A stretch of DNA of 64,000 nucleotides, taken from positions 3,875,674 to 3,939,673 of the forward strand of contig NW_003314266.1 in the NCBI RefSeq assembly GCF_000143415.4. Direction: 5' to 3'. The stretch's first letter is position 1. Each line of letters starts with the position of its first letter. Both the position numbers and the translations under genes were made by a program. Origin of the DNA: Selaginella moellendorffii. Its lineage: Eukaryota > Streptophyta > Lycopodiopsida > Selaginellales > Selaginellaceae. A model generated the notes under the pieces. The model was given only the letters and a program-made list of their open reading frames with translations, was not told the origin of the DNA and made no database searches. Positions 26,240-36,329 of the stretch are shown here, piece after piece.

Positions 26240-26440
26240 AAATAACAAAATCTGAAGAGTTCTGTCTTGATAGATTTCTGGGCAACTCCAAGATTGACCG
26301 TCAAAGGCCAAAACTTTGAGCTGTATCGTGTCAAAGGTGGCACCCTGGTGCTCGGATCAAGCCAAGAATTTGTTTGTGATCACAACGAAGTTTTGTGAAA
26401 ACGCTTATTTACGGTGTTCAACTCCAATCCCGACAGTTAC
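26240..26440 (+). pseudogene. P450 scrap joined to a PPR scrap (copy 1)
   Basis: Bases 26245-26335 match the P450 PERF-to-haem region (EEFCLDRFLGNSKID versus TKFCPERFLGDSRID, and ccaaaactttgagct). Bases 26345-26440 match the PPR N-terminus (DQAKNLF versus DQAKSFF; caacgaagt; aacgcttatt versus aacgcttact). Both read on the plus strand in the P450 3'-to-PPR 5' order, as in the source locus, with the haem loop lost. Confidence 0.75.
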
Positions 26441-26521
26441 AAGTGAATGTGTAGCTGAGTTGGTTATGAAAGAGCACATTCTTTCTTGGTTTTCGGCTGC
26501 ACAGTCTTCCTTGGGATATTG

Positions 26522-27817
26522 TCATAGTGGATTGAATGACGGCTTAAAAGGATACAACGCACCACCCCTTTGGTCAAAAGCCGTTCGCCAGATATCAGTC
26601 ACCTCATTGTAAATGCCACCCGAACACCCTTCAAAGTGAAGTATCAAGAAGGTGATCTCCGTCTCACCTCCCGCCACTACCAAACTCCACTCATGCATAT
26701 TGCTTGCTAGCGGCCCAACTTTTCTCAGATTTGCCGGCAGAATCTCTCTAGGCATTGTTGCCAAGGGTCGCCATTGTCTGGATGCTTCGTCCAGATAGAC
26801 AAAACCAAGGGTTTGTGCATCCAGTATAAAGTTCGCAAGCACCAGTTTTCCTGAAACCCAGTGAACACAAAACCAAGCATAAAAAGAAAAAGAAAACATA
26901 AACTTACCGGCACAATAAACAAGTGAGGTGTTATTGTTTCGGCATCCGTTGTATGGTTCTTGATGCAAGCCCATGGGAAGACTCGTCCAGGTTGCCACAG
27001 TCGCCACCTTGCCATCTGAATCCCACACGTTGACGCACTTGAGTGATCTGGTGTTGTTCTTTGCGATCGTGATAAAGTAGAGCTTGTCCTCCCGTAGAAG
27101 CATGCAATCGTTGGCGTCATCAAAGGAAGTCTGGGCAATCTCATTCCCGTTTGCGAATACTCGACAAGACGAGACCCATTTGTGAACTCTGGAATCATAA
27201 ACTTGTAGAACTAGATGGCGTGCACCTACATACGTTGTCTTGATTCCCTGAACAGAAACCACGGAAAACCAAGGCCTGTTGTCACTACCAACTGAAGATT
27301 GGATAGCCACGAAAATTATGGTTGGCTCAGAACCAGGTGGTGGAGGCAGCTTCACCAGGGAACTTAAATCTAAGGGGTTGCAAACCACAGCAGTCCCTAA
27401 GGTGTTCAAGGGGAAGTATGCAAGAACAAGCCCGGCAGAAGACACACAGATACTTGCTGTTTCCATCGTTGTAAACATCTCGATCATCTTCCATGAAAGA
27501 GGCCTTGAATTTCCATCACAGAGACCAACACTGCAAAAACCATCCATGATATACCACTGCCCATTGCAAAACCTGTGAGCTTTGCTATATCCCAAGCCCT
27601 GGATTGCGGACTTCCAAGCCTTGCAGACGCTCTTTCCACGGCAAAGTGCCGGCAGTGGCAAGAAGTTTAGAATGTGGAGCTGGAGTTCCAAAGGCAGCTG
27701 GGACCAGCTGGGATGATCCAGAGCACCTGTAGTTCTACGCCTCACCTTGAGATTCGTGATCATACCATCCCAGTGCCGCTTTTGCTTCTTCTCCGAAATA
27801 TTGATAAATGGATCCAT
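26522..27817 (-). CDS. F-box protein, copy 1
   Basis: An F-box lies near residues 37-75 (WSQLPLELQLHILNFLPLPA then CRGKSVCKAWKSAIQ), followed by a C-terminal region rich in beta-like repeats (kelch-like: VGLCDGNSRPLSWKM, VYDSRVHKWVSSCRVF, FVYLDEASRQWRPLATMPRE). F-box proteins bind SKP1 in SCF ubiquitin ligases; the target is unknown. The frame is open from 27817 to 26522, but a 57-nt in-frame intron (26851-26907, GTAAGT...TTTCAG) is very likely removed, giving exons 27817-26908 and 26850-26522 and 412 residues. It is about 97% alike to copy 2 by eye and shows no lesion. The 3' end abuts the P450/PPR scrap. Relics of older copies lie at 17.4 and 20.0 kb. Confidence 0.88.
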   Translation of the reverse strand: MDPFINISEKKQKRHWDGMITNLKVRRRTTGALDHPSWSQLPLELQLHILNFLPLPALCRGKSVCKAWKSAIQGLGYSKAHRFCNGQWYIMDGFCSVGLCDGNSRPLSWKMIEMFTTMETASICVSSAGLVLAYFPLNTLGTAVVCNPLDLSSLVKLPPPPGSEPTIIFVAIQSSVGSDNRPWFSVVSVQGIKTTYVGARHLVLQVYDSRVHKWVSSCRVFANGNEIAQTSFDDANDCMLLREDKLYFITIAKNNTRSLKCVNVWDSDGKVATVATWTSLPMGLHQEPYNGCRNNNTSLVYCAGKFMFSFSFYAWFCVHWVSGKLVLANFILDAQTLGFVYLDEASRQWRPLATMPREILPANLRKVGPLASNMHEWSLVVAGGETEITFLILHFEGCSGGIYNEVTDIWRTAFDQRGGALYPFKPSFNPL

Positions 27818-28489
27818 ACCCTAGCGCAAGGATAAATGATAAAAAGGTAGAAAGAGTCCGGACCCTTTTCTATGTTGGTAATGGGATGGGAATCGAGCGC
27901 CAGACCTCTCATAACTCCGTACCCATTGATTGTCGACCTTCCCTGGATCAATCTTTTTCCCTTGCTCGGAATAGTTCATTAGCGAAGACATTGTTTCTTC
28001 TTTGATTGATCAATCGATCCATGGGTGGGGCACAAAGCACGGACTTTGGATGGAAGAGAGCGATCGATTGATCAAGGAGGAAACTCTCTTCTGGATTTTG
28101 ATTGATTTCTCTAGAGCATAGAGATTGAAATATGAGCTTGGAAGCATTTTAGAGGTAATCGAAGAAAAGCGAGAAAGAAAGGCAAAATGTTTTTAGTCAG
28201 CCGTCGGATGGCCATAGATCGGACGGCCACAGATCGCGCTTTATAGTAGAGATTCGATGGATATATTTAGGGTTTAACGGGCTGGGCGGGAGAGAAGAGA
28301 ATGGTGCTGATGAGGCGACGGAGGGAGGATGAGGCGCTGATGAGGCGATGGAGGGAGGAGATGGCGCAGTAGTCCTCGCATAAGCTCAATGTAGCCAAAT
28401 CGAATCGTCCGAGGTAAGATTTTCCAGATTCTAGTCCCATTCCAGACCGATCGGGCAAAATTTTGCAGCTCCGAAGAAATCTGTCGAAT

Positions 28490-29617
28490 TAATACCCAGG
28501 ATGGGCTGGAGGAGCAAGATTTCGAAGAAGAGGGACTGGATCAGGAGGACAAGGAGCAAGAACTGGAAGAGCAGGGATTGGAGGAGCAAGGTCCAGGACA
28601 GGGAAAGGGCGGGGGATCTATAGAAGACGAAGGACATGAGGGACAGGGTCAAGGAGACGATGAGCAGAACGAGCAGGGCCCAGGGGACAATGGACAGGGA
28701 AATGATCTTAATATACTCGTCACTCTGAAGGAGAACTGGATGACAAGGAAAGGACTTGCTTTAGGACGGAAGACAGTGGGACGTCTTTTTGCCCATTTCC
28801 CTCCTTCAAAACTAGTGTCTCAGATGGTCAAGCTGGTTGACATAGAAACAAATACAGCACTAGATCATCAGGGCACAGGATTTTTGATCGATACCGGGAA
28901 ATCAAGTCTTCTCTTCCCTAAAGAACTCAAGAATCTCGATACACCTTTCAAAATCTCTTGGGAGAAAGCTTTTCTACGAAGAGATGATGTGGCCCAATTT
29001 CCACCACGGTTTACAATTGTCACCACTAGGCCGGATGGAGTAGGAAGGAATGTACTGCTGATCAGGAATTCTCCACTTCCAAAAGATGGTCTTAAATGGG
29101 ATTCGAAGAGCGTGCGAATGGAAGTTCATGGGTATGGTGTGTTCCACCTCGACTGTAGCCTAAAGGAGCCTTTAGCATCGTTAAAAGCACTGTAACGATC
29201 ACACCATTTGTTACTTGTGAATCAACCAGGGGGTGACGATGACGATCAACCAAGGGGTCCAGGGGGTAGGAGTGGCGATGAACCAGGGGGTGGTGATCAA
29301 CCAGAACCTGGGGCTGACAATCAACCTGGTGGTGACCATGATCAACCAAGAAGGGGCAATTGGCAACGCATAGTATCATCTAGTAGCAGTGGAGATGAGG
29401 AGCAGCCAATCCGGAGGAGGCGGCCAATCAGGAGGCGGCTAATAGTCTCAGCAGGCAGCAGTGGCGAAGATCAATCATTCTCGGAGGCACCTGAAGCAGT
29501 AGTAGCAATATCTGACGATGCTGCACAGGATTTGGCGAATTTTGTAAGTTGTTTTTTCATTGAAATCCCAAAAGTACTAACAGTTGAAGTTGGAAGGCTT
29601 TTGAAGCAGCAGTGACT
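28490..29617 (+). pseudogene. orphan X gene, copy 1, inactivated
   Basis: Nearly identical to X copy 2, with two disabling differences visible. The start ATG region (ccgaatggaaatc in copy 2) has lost two bases (ccgaagaaatc), removing the start and shifting the frame there. A C-to-T change makes a TAA at about 29193-29195 (copy 2 has CAA in KALQRSHH). Downstream the frame is still open to 29615. The segment includes the central domain and the PGG/DQP-rich tail. It could in theory express a shortened central domain from an internal start. See copy 2 for the domain description. Confidence 0.75.
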
Positions 29618-29854
29618 AGCAACGCAGCACAAGCATTGGTTGCTTTTGTAAGTTACTTTCCTTAAATTCCTGATGACTTACAGTTTGCGCTTGAAGGCCT
29701 CTGAGGAAGTTTGAGGGCCTCAACAGCTGCGAGCCAAAACTTTTCCCTCTGTACGTATTAGATTTTTGTCGACGCAGCTGAGTGTCTAGATAGAGTGAGT
29801 TGATGTGCTGAAATTTCTAACTTGTTCTTTTTGACGACAGGAACCTCGCTCGTA

Positions 29855-29930
29855 ATAAAACTTGTGCACCTTTGTCTCAAAGCTGGTGCCAACTTGCGGG
29901 TCATCTACCAGTATCCAACGATGGTATTTT
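29855..29930 (+). pseudogene. receptor-kinase activation-loop scrap (copy 1)
   Basis: The run gtctcaaagctggtgccaac and the following bases match the LRR VIII-1 kinase segment encoding [18 protein letters not shown] (here VSKLVPTCGSSTSIQ). It lies between the X gene and the flank block. This shows that the F-box/X segment sits inside a receptor-kinase pseudogene that keeps its LRR part on one side and kinase remnants on the other. Confidence 0.7.
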
Positions 29931-30259
29931 TACCTCGACTTCTTCTTTGGCTTGAGAGGAGAAGATTATCGTCGTCATGCAAAGATTTTGAATAGGATTT
30001 TGGTGCGGATTCCGTTGTCTTTCTCCAGTGCTAATGCCAGTGTGAGGTCAGTACTCTTCAATTTTCCTTAGTCTTTTTTCTTCTGCGACGAAGAACTCCT
30101 AATCATGTGGTTGCAGGCAGGACAAATCTCGTGCTCCTGGCTGCACCTAGCGACGGAAGAAGCCATCCACAAATAAAGCGAAAATGTATAGAAACATGAA
30201 TGGAGAGAATAGGCAAAATGCTATGGCCTGGTCGGCTGGGAAGACATCACACACAGAGA

Positions 30260-30555
30260 GAATGGCAATGCCTCTGAAAGAAAGAGTCTCTCCCACTGGA
30301 GGTGTGCTGTAATCCAGATCCCGGGAGTTTGCTTGTTGGATCGAGCAAAGTTTCGAAAAGACAGAAACACTTTGATCCATCTTGCTCGTCGCAATCTCTG
30401 AGTATATATGACTCCCCTGTTCCTCATTGCTCTCCAGATATCTGTGTTTATGGAAGAGAGCTCTTTTCCTGTCTCATATATCTCGATCTCTAGACAGTTT
30501 TTAGTCTTGACTCTCAAAAAAGTTTTCTCTTTTTCGCCAAATGAAAGTATAAGAA
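30260..30555. repeat. flank block, copy 2
   Basis: Copy of the block at 24.74-25.06 and 36.02-36.32 kb (shared cccgggagtttgcttgttgg, cttgctcgtcgcaatctctg). Non-coding. Lies just before the next LRR fragment. Confidence 0.7.
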
Positions 30556-30559
30556 TTTT

Positions 30560-31940
30560 TTTGTCAAGGTTTTAGGGCTCTGTATGATGATGTCAGAATG
30601 AGGCTTGCGGAGGGCGATTGAGATCTGATATTTTTTGCTACTCTCTCCAGCACGCAGATCCGGTGGATTGCTATAGATTGTAAGTTGTTTTTCTTTATCC
30701 CTTTTTTTTTCAAAACTTTGTTTTGGTCCCAATGGTTGCTGCTGTTGGTATAGCGGAGATCCCTGTGATTTAGAGTTACTTGCCATGATAGGAAGACAAG
30801 AATTACGGGAATGTAAGGGTAAACCTCTCTTTTTTCTAGATGCACGCTAAGTTTTTCTCTGTTTCTTTCTTTTGTAGAACGCTGATCAACACGAGATTGA
30901 GCGGTAGCTTGCCGGAATCTAACAGGCCTCCAGCTCTTGTAAGTTTCATTTAGATCGAAGCCTGATAGCCTCAAGTATCTTTGGATATACAAAATCAAGT
31001 AACTGGTAATTGTGCTAGGAATCTGCAAACCTGTGGTTTCAACGGGAGTATTCTCTTATTTCTGTAAGTCAAGATATTCCCATTGTTTCCTTTTGGTGTC
31101 TAAACAGATCTGCGAACTTATGTTTCTAGAGCTTTGAACGGAAACTTTCTGGATGGAAGGATTCCCCCAACTGTTGGCGAGCTCCCGGTGATCTCGTTTG
31201 ACGGCACGGGCTTTGACAACCTGACGGTATTAAGACACATGTACGACTTTGCGACGACCGCGTACCATATGGCTTAATTGTTTTTCTCCAGGCATCTCAA
31301 CAACAACAATCTTTCCGGTGCGATTCCGACTGCGCTGTCTACGACACCAAAACTATTTCACCTGTACATCTTTATTAGATTTTACGAGTCACCACTGCTT
31401 ATGATATCTGTTCTCTTCGCCTTCGTGACAGACTGCTGGAAGACAACAACTTTCCAGGAGCCATACCTCCAGAAATCGGCAGCTTGCCACAGCTGAGAAT
31501 CTTGTGAGAGTTCTCTCTGTTTTCTTTCTTTATAGAGTTGTTTGAGCTGCAGATTCTAACTTTTGCTAACTGACAACGACATAGTAATAAACTTGAGGGC
31601 CCCGTACCTGAAATCATCAGTCGCCTGGCTTTCCTCCTCGAGCTGTATGATGGTTTTGATTTTGATTGTCTTACGCTAACTGATGAATATTTGACCATTT
31701 TGTCTGCTATGCAAAATCTACATCTCATGTGGGTTGCTCCTGATTTTTCTTCTCTGATACCGTTTTACCAGCGATCAGTGATCAATAGTTTAAACCTTGT
31801 CGGACAGATTCGGTGAGGCAGCGTGAAAGTTTTAAAGACAAAACTTTTTTTTTGTGACTCTTTGCAGGTTTCTGGAGAACCACTTGAATGGTTGCATCGA
31901 CGCCAGTCATTGAAACTGGTTTCGGTGGAAGAATCTGAAG
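30560..31940 (+). pseudogene. receptor-kinase LRR fragment, copy 2
   Basis: Same layout as copy 1 and near-identical to 36.33-37.2 kb in its left part: LINTRLSGSLPES, then an NLQTCGFNGSILLF-type repeat, LNGNFLDGRIPPTVGELPV, HLNNNNLSGAIPTALST, and EDNNFPGAIPPEIGSLPQLR. Stops interrupt it (for example after the DRLLEDNN exon region, in retained-intron frames), and the final repeats switch to the P450 scrap at about 31937. Confidence 0.8.
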
Positions 31941-31944
31941 TATC

Positions 31945-32155
31945 TGAAATAACAGAATCTGAAGAGTTTTGTCTTGATAGATTTCTTGGCAACTCCAAGA
32001 TTGACCGTCAAAGGCCAAAACTTTGAGCTGTATCATGTGTGTGTCAAAGTTGGCACCTGGTGCTCGGATCAAGCCAAGAATTTCTTTGTAATCACAACCA
32101 AATTTTGTGAAAACGCTTATTTACGATGTTCAACTCCAATCCCGACAGTTACAAG
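31945..32155 (+). pseudogene. P450 scrap joined to a PPR scrap (copy 2)
   Basis: Duplicate of the scrap at 26.24-26.44 kb, with the same P450 (FCLDRFLGNSKID) to PPR (DQAKNFF) junction. Both lie on the plus strand. It dates the scrap formation to before the tandem duplication. Confidence 0.75.
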
Positions 32156-32214
32156 TGAATGTGTAGCTGAGTTCTTTCTTGGTTTTCGCCTGCACAGTCT
32201 TCCTTGGGATCTTG

Positions 32215-33519
32215 TCATAGTGGATTGAATGATGGCTTAAAAGGATACAACGCACCACCCCTTTGGCCAAAAGCCGTTCGCCAGATATCAGTCACCTCAT
32301 TGTAAATGCCACCCGAACGCCCTTCAAAGTGACGTATCAACAAGGTGATCTCCGTCTCACCTCCCGCCACTACCAAACTCCACTCATGCATATTGCTTGC
32401 TAGCAGCCCAACATTTCTCAGATTTGCCGGCAGAATCTCTCTAGGCATTGTTGCCAAGGGTCGCCATTGTCTGGATGCTTCGTCCAGATAGACAAAACCA
32501 AGGGTTTGTGCATCCAGTATAAAGTTCGCAAGCACCAGCTTTCCTGAAACCCAGTGAACACAAAACCAAGCATAAAAAGAAAAAGAAAACATAAACTTAC
32601 CGGCACAGTAAACAAGTGAGGTGTTATTGTTTCGGCATGGGCCGTTGTATGGTTCTTGATGCAAGCCCATGGGAAGACTCGTCCAGGTTGCCAAAGTCGC
32701 CACCTTGCCATCTGAATCCCACACGTTGACGCACTTGAGTGATCTGGTGTTGTTCTTTGCGATCGTGATAAAGTAGAGCTTGTCCTCCCGTAGAAGCATG
32801 CAATCGTTGGCGTCATCAAAGGAAGTCTGGGCAATCTCATTCCCGTTTGTGAATACTCGACAAGACGAGACCCATTTGTGAACTCTGGAATCATAAACTT
32901 GTAGAACTAGATGGCGTGCACCTACATACGTTGTCTTGATTCCCTGAACACAAACCACGGAAAACCAAGGCCTGTTGTCACTACCAACTGAAGATTGGAT
33001 AGCCACGAAAATTATGGTTGGCTCAGAACCAGGTGGTGGAGGCAGCTTCACCAGGGAACTTAAATCTAAGGGGTTGCAAACCACAGCAGTCCCTAAGGTG
33101 TTCAAGGGGAAGTATGCAAGAACAAGCCCGGCAGAAGACACACAGATACTTGCTGTTTTCATCCTTGAAGGTCTAAACATCTCGACCATCTTCCATGAAA
33201 GAGGCCTTGAATTTCCATCACAGAGACCAACACTGCAAAAACCATCCATGATATACCACTGCCCATTGCAAAACCTGTGAGCTGTGCTATATCCCAAGCC
33301 CTGGATTGCGGACTTCCAAGCCTTGCAGACGCTCTTTCCACGGCAAAGTGCCGGCAGTGGCAAGAAGTTTAGAATGTGGAGCTGGAGTTCCAAAGGCAGC
33401 TGGGACCAGATGGGATGATCCAGAGCACCTGTGATTCTACGCCTCACCTTGCGATTCGTGATCATACCATCCCAGTGCCGCTTTTGCTTCTTCTCCGAAA
33501 TATTGATAAATGGATCCAT
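32215..33519 (-). CDS. F-box protein, copy 2
   Basis: Exons 33519-32601 and 32543-32215 (57-nt intron) give 415 residues. The F-box is as in copy 1 (LPLELQLHILNFLPLPALCR). It differs from copy 1 by scattered substitutions and by in-frame indels: EMFRPSRMKTAS versus EMFTTMETAS, and NGPCRNN versus NGCRNN. Both copies keep open frames and the same intron, so they are either both functional or very recently duplicated. Predicted role: substrate receptor of an SCF ligase. No target domain is recognised beyond the kelch-like pattern. Confidence 0.88.
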   Translation of the reverse strand: MDPFINISEKKQKRHWDGMITNRKVRRRITGALDHPIWSQLPLELQLHILNFLPLPALCRGKSVCKAWKSAIQGLGYSTAHRFCNGQWYIMDGFCSVGLCDGNSRPLSWKMVEMFRPSRMKTASICVSSAGLVLAYFPLNTLGTAVVCNPLDLSSLVKLPPPPGSEPTIIFVAIQSSVGSDNRPWFSVVCVQGIKTTYVGARHLVLQVYDSRVHKWVSSCRVFTNGNEIAQTSFDDANDCMLLREDKLYFITIAKNNTRSLKCVNVWDSDGKVATLATWTSLPMGLHQEPYNGPCRNNNTSLVYCAGKFMFSFSFYAWFCVHWVSGKLVLANFILDAQTLGFVYLDEASRQWRPLATMPREILPANLRNVGLLASNMHEWSLVVAGGETEITLLIRHFEGRSGGIYNEVTDIWRTAFGQRGGALYPFKPSFNPL

Positions 33520-34213
33520 ACCCTAGCGCAAGGATAAGTGATAAAAGGGTAGAAAGAGGAATCTGTAGTAAGAGGATGATCCTTAAGTACTGCCCTAGCC
33601 ACAGAAACTTATGCCCCTTTCTATGTTGGTAATGGGATGGGAATCGAGCGCAAGACCTCTCATAACTCCATACCAATTAATTTTTTTCCCTTGCTCGAAA
33701 TAGTTCATTGAGAGATTAATTCACCTATTGTTTCTTCTTTGATCAATCAATCGATCCATGGGTGGGGCACAAAGCACGGACTTTGGATGGATCGATTGAT
33801 CAAGGAGGAAACTCTCTTCTGGATTTTGATTGATTTCTCTAGAGCATAGAGATTGAAATATGAGCTTGGAAGCATTTTAGAGGTGTGTGTCAATCGATGA
33901 AAAGATACCAAGGCAAAATGTTTTTAGTCAGCCGTCGGATGGCCATTGATCGGACGGCCACAGATCGCGCTTTATAGTAGAGATCGATAGATATATTTAG
34001 GGTTTAACGGGCTGGGCGGGAGAGAAGAGAATGGTGCTGATGAGGCGACGGAGGGAGGATGAGGCGCTGATGAGGCGATGGAGGTAGGATCAGGCGCCGA
34101 TGGCGCAGTAGTCCTCGCATAAGCGCAATGTAGCCAAATCGAATCGTCCGAGGTAAGATTTTCCAGATTCTAGTCCCATTCCAGACCGATCGGGCAAAAT
34201 GTTGCAGCTCCGA

Positions 34214-35374
34214 ATGGAAATCTGTCGAATTAATACCCAGGATGGGTTGGAGGAGCAAGATTTCGAAGAAGAGGGACTGGATCAGGAGGACGAGGAGCAA
34301 GAACTGGAAGAGCAGGGATTGGAGGGGCAAGGTCCGGGACAGGGAAAGGGCGGGGGATCTATAGAAGACGAAGGACATGAGGGACAGGGTCAAGGAGACG
34401 ATGAGCAGAACGAGCAGGGCCCAGGGGACAATGGACAGGGAAATGATCTTAATATACTCGTCACTCTGAAGGAGAACTGGATGACAAGGAAAGGACTTGC
34501 TTTAGGACGGAAGACAGTGGGACGTCTTTTTGCCCATTTCCCTCCTTCAAAACTAGTGTCTCAGATGGTCAAGTTGGTTGACATAGAAACAAATACGGCG
34601 TTAGATCATCAGGGCACAGGGTTTTTGATCGATACCGGGAAATCAAGTCTTCTTTTCCCTAAAGAACTCAAGAATCTCGATACACCTTTCAAGATCTCTT
34701 GGGAGAAAGCTTTTCTACGAAGAGATGATGTGGCCCAATTTCCACCACGGTTTACAATTGTCACCACTAGGCCAGACGGAGTAGGAAAGAATGTACTGCT
34801 GATCAGGAATTCTCCACTTCCCAGAGATGGTCTCCAATGGGATTCCAAGAGCGTACGAATGGAAGTTCATGGGTATGGTGTGTTCCACCTCAACTGTAGC
34901 CTGAAGGAGCCTCTAGCATCGTTGAAAGCACTGCAACGATCACACCATTTGTTACCTGTGAATCAACCAGGGGGTGACGATGACGATCAACCAAGGGGTC
35001 CAGGGGGTGGGAGTGGCGATGAACCAGGGGGTGGTGATCAACCAGAACCTGGGGCTGACAATCAACCTGATGGTGACCATGATCAGCCAAGAAGGGGCAA
35101 TCGGCAACGCATAGTATCATCTAGTAGCAGTGGAGACGAGGAGCAGCCAATCCGGAGGAGGCAGCCAATCCGGAGGAGGCGGCCAATCAGGAGGCGGGTA
35201 ATAGTCTCAACAGGCAGCAGTGGCGAAGATGAATCATTCTCGGAGGCGCCTGAAGCAGTAGTAGCGATATCCGACGATGCTGCACAAGATTTGGCGAATT
35301 TTGTAAGTTGTTTTTTCATTGAAATCCCAAAAGTACTAACAGTTGAAGTTGGAAGGCTTTTGAAGCAGCAGTGA
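34214..35374 (+). CDS. orphan acidic protein X, intact copy
   Basis: I do not recognise this family. About 386 residues starting MEICRINTQDGLEEQDFEEE; an upstream in-frame ATG at 34199 probably lies in a 5'UTR intron (gtaaga...ttgcag, about 60 nt). Order: a Glu/Gln/Gly-rich acidic N-terminus (to about residue 80); a compact central domain of about 150 residues (LKENWMTRKGLALGRKTVGR, GTGFLIDTGKSSLLFP, FPPRFTIVTTRPDGVGKNVL, MEVHGYGVFHLNCS); a PGG/DQP/DGD-rich segment; an Arg-rich run (PIRRRQPIRRRRPIRRR); and a Ser/Glu end. DTG within FLIDTGKSS recalls the aspartic-protease motif, but nothing else supports this. The 3' end has possible GTAAGT introns, so the true C-terminus is uncertain. Confidence 0.65.
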   Translation: MEICRINTQDGLEEQDFEEEGLDQEDEEQELEEQGLEGQGPGQGKGGGSIEDEGHEGQGQGDDEQNEQGPGDNGQGNDLNILVTLKENWMTRKGLALGRKTVGRLFAHFPPSKLVSQMVKLVDIETNTALDHQGTGFLIDTGKSSLLFPKELKNLDTPFKISWEKAFLRRDDVAQFPPRFTIVTTRPDGVGKNVLLIRNSPLPRDGLQWDSKSVRMEVHGYGVFHLNCSLKEPLASLKALQRSHHLLPVNQPGGDDDDQPRGPGGGSGDEPGGGDQPEPGADNQPDGDHDQPRRGNRQRIVSSSSSGDEEQPIRRRQPIRRRRPIRRRVIVSTGSSGEDESFSEAPEAVVAISDDAAQDLANFVSCFFIEIPKVLTVEVGRLLKQQ

Positions 35375-35613
35375 CTAGCGACGCAGCACAAGCATTGGTT
35401 GCTTTTGTAAGTTACTTTCCTTAAATTCCTGATGACTTACAGTTTGTGCTTGAAGGCCTCGGAGGAAGTTTGAGGGCCTCAACAGCTGCGAGCCAAAACT
35501 TTTCCCTCTGTACGTATTAGATTTTTGTCGACGCAGCTGAGTGTCTAGATAGAGTGAGTTGATGTGCTGAAATTTCTAACTTGTTCTTTTTGACGACAGG
35601 AACCTCGCTCGTA

Positions 35614-35690
35614 ATAAAACTTGTGCACCTTTGTCTCAAAGCTGGTGCCAACTTGCGGGTCATCTACCAGTATCCAACGATGGTATTTTT
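35614..35690 (+). pseudogene. receptor-kinase activation-loop scrap (copy 2)
   Basis: Duplicate of the scrap at 29.86-29.93 kb (offset 5759), encoding VSKLVPTCGSSTSIQ in one frame. Followed by the flank block. Confidence 0.7.
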
Positions 35691-36019
35691 ACCTCGACTT
35701 CTTCTTTGGCTTGAGAGGAGAAGATTATCGTCGTCATGCAAAGATTTTGAATAGGATTTTGGTGCGGATTCCGTTGTCTTTCTCCAGTGCTAATGCCAGT
35801 GTGAGGTCAGTACTCTTCAATTTTCCTTAGTCTTTTTTTCTTCTATGACGAAGAACTCCTAATCATGTGGTTGCAGGCAAGACAAGTCTCGTGCTCCTGG
35901 CTGCACTTAGCGACGGAAGAAGCCATCCACAAATAAAGCGAAAATGTATAGAAAAATGAGTGGAGAGAATAGGAAAAATGCTATGGCCTGGTCGGCTGGG
36001 AAGACATCACACACAGAGA

Positions 36020-36325
36020 GAATGGCAATGCCTTTGAAAGAAAGAGTCTCTCCCACTGGAGGTGTGCTGTAATCCAGATCCCGGGAGTTTGCTTGTTGGA
36101 TCGAGCAAAGTTTCGAAAAGACAGAAACAGTTTGATCCATCTTGCTCGTCGCAATCTCTGAGTATATATGACTCCACTGTTCCTCATTGCTCTCCAGATA
36201 TCTGTGTTTATGGAAGAGAGCTCTTTTCCTGTCTCATATATCATCCTTACTCGATCTCTAGACAGTTTTTAGTCTTCGACTCTCGAAAAAGTTCTCTTTT
36301 TCGCCAAATGGTAGTATAAGAATTT
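36020..36325. repeat. flank block, copy 3
   Basis: Copy of the 30.26-30.55 block (offset about 5.76 kb), non-coding, ahead of the longest receptor-kinase pseudogene. Confidence 0.7.
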
Positions 36326-36329
36326 TTTT

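Larger units (their letters stand above)
25728..31430. repeat. tandem duplication, unit 1 (about 5.7 kb)
   Basis: From about 25728 the sequence is nearly identical to that from about 31430 on (offset growing from about 5.69 to 5.76 kb through small indels). To the left of 25728 it diverges quickly from the equivalent position in unit 2, whereas the stretch left of 31430 is nearly identical to that left of 37200. So both breakpoints fall in the same LRR exon (agactgctggaag). The unit contains P450/PPR scraps, an F-box gene, an X gene copy, a kinase-loop scrap and the flank block. Confidence 0.85.

Noticed and set aside
26725-27198. 157-residue minus-strand ORF overlapping F-box copy 1 (and its twin at 32418-32894)
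   Set aside because: It is an alternative frame of the F-box coding sequence; codon identity between copies follows the F-box frame.
29000-29200. X central domain as a retroviral-type protease
   Set aside because: Only the DTG tripeptide fits; no flap or second catalytic half, and no reverse transcriptase or integrase nearby. Kept only as a weak hypothesis.
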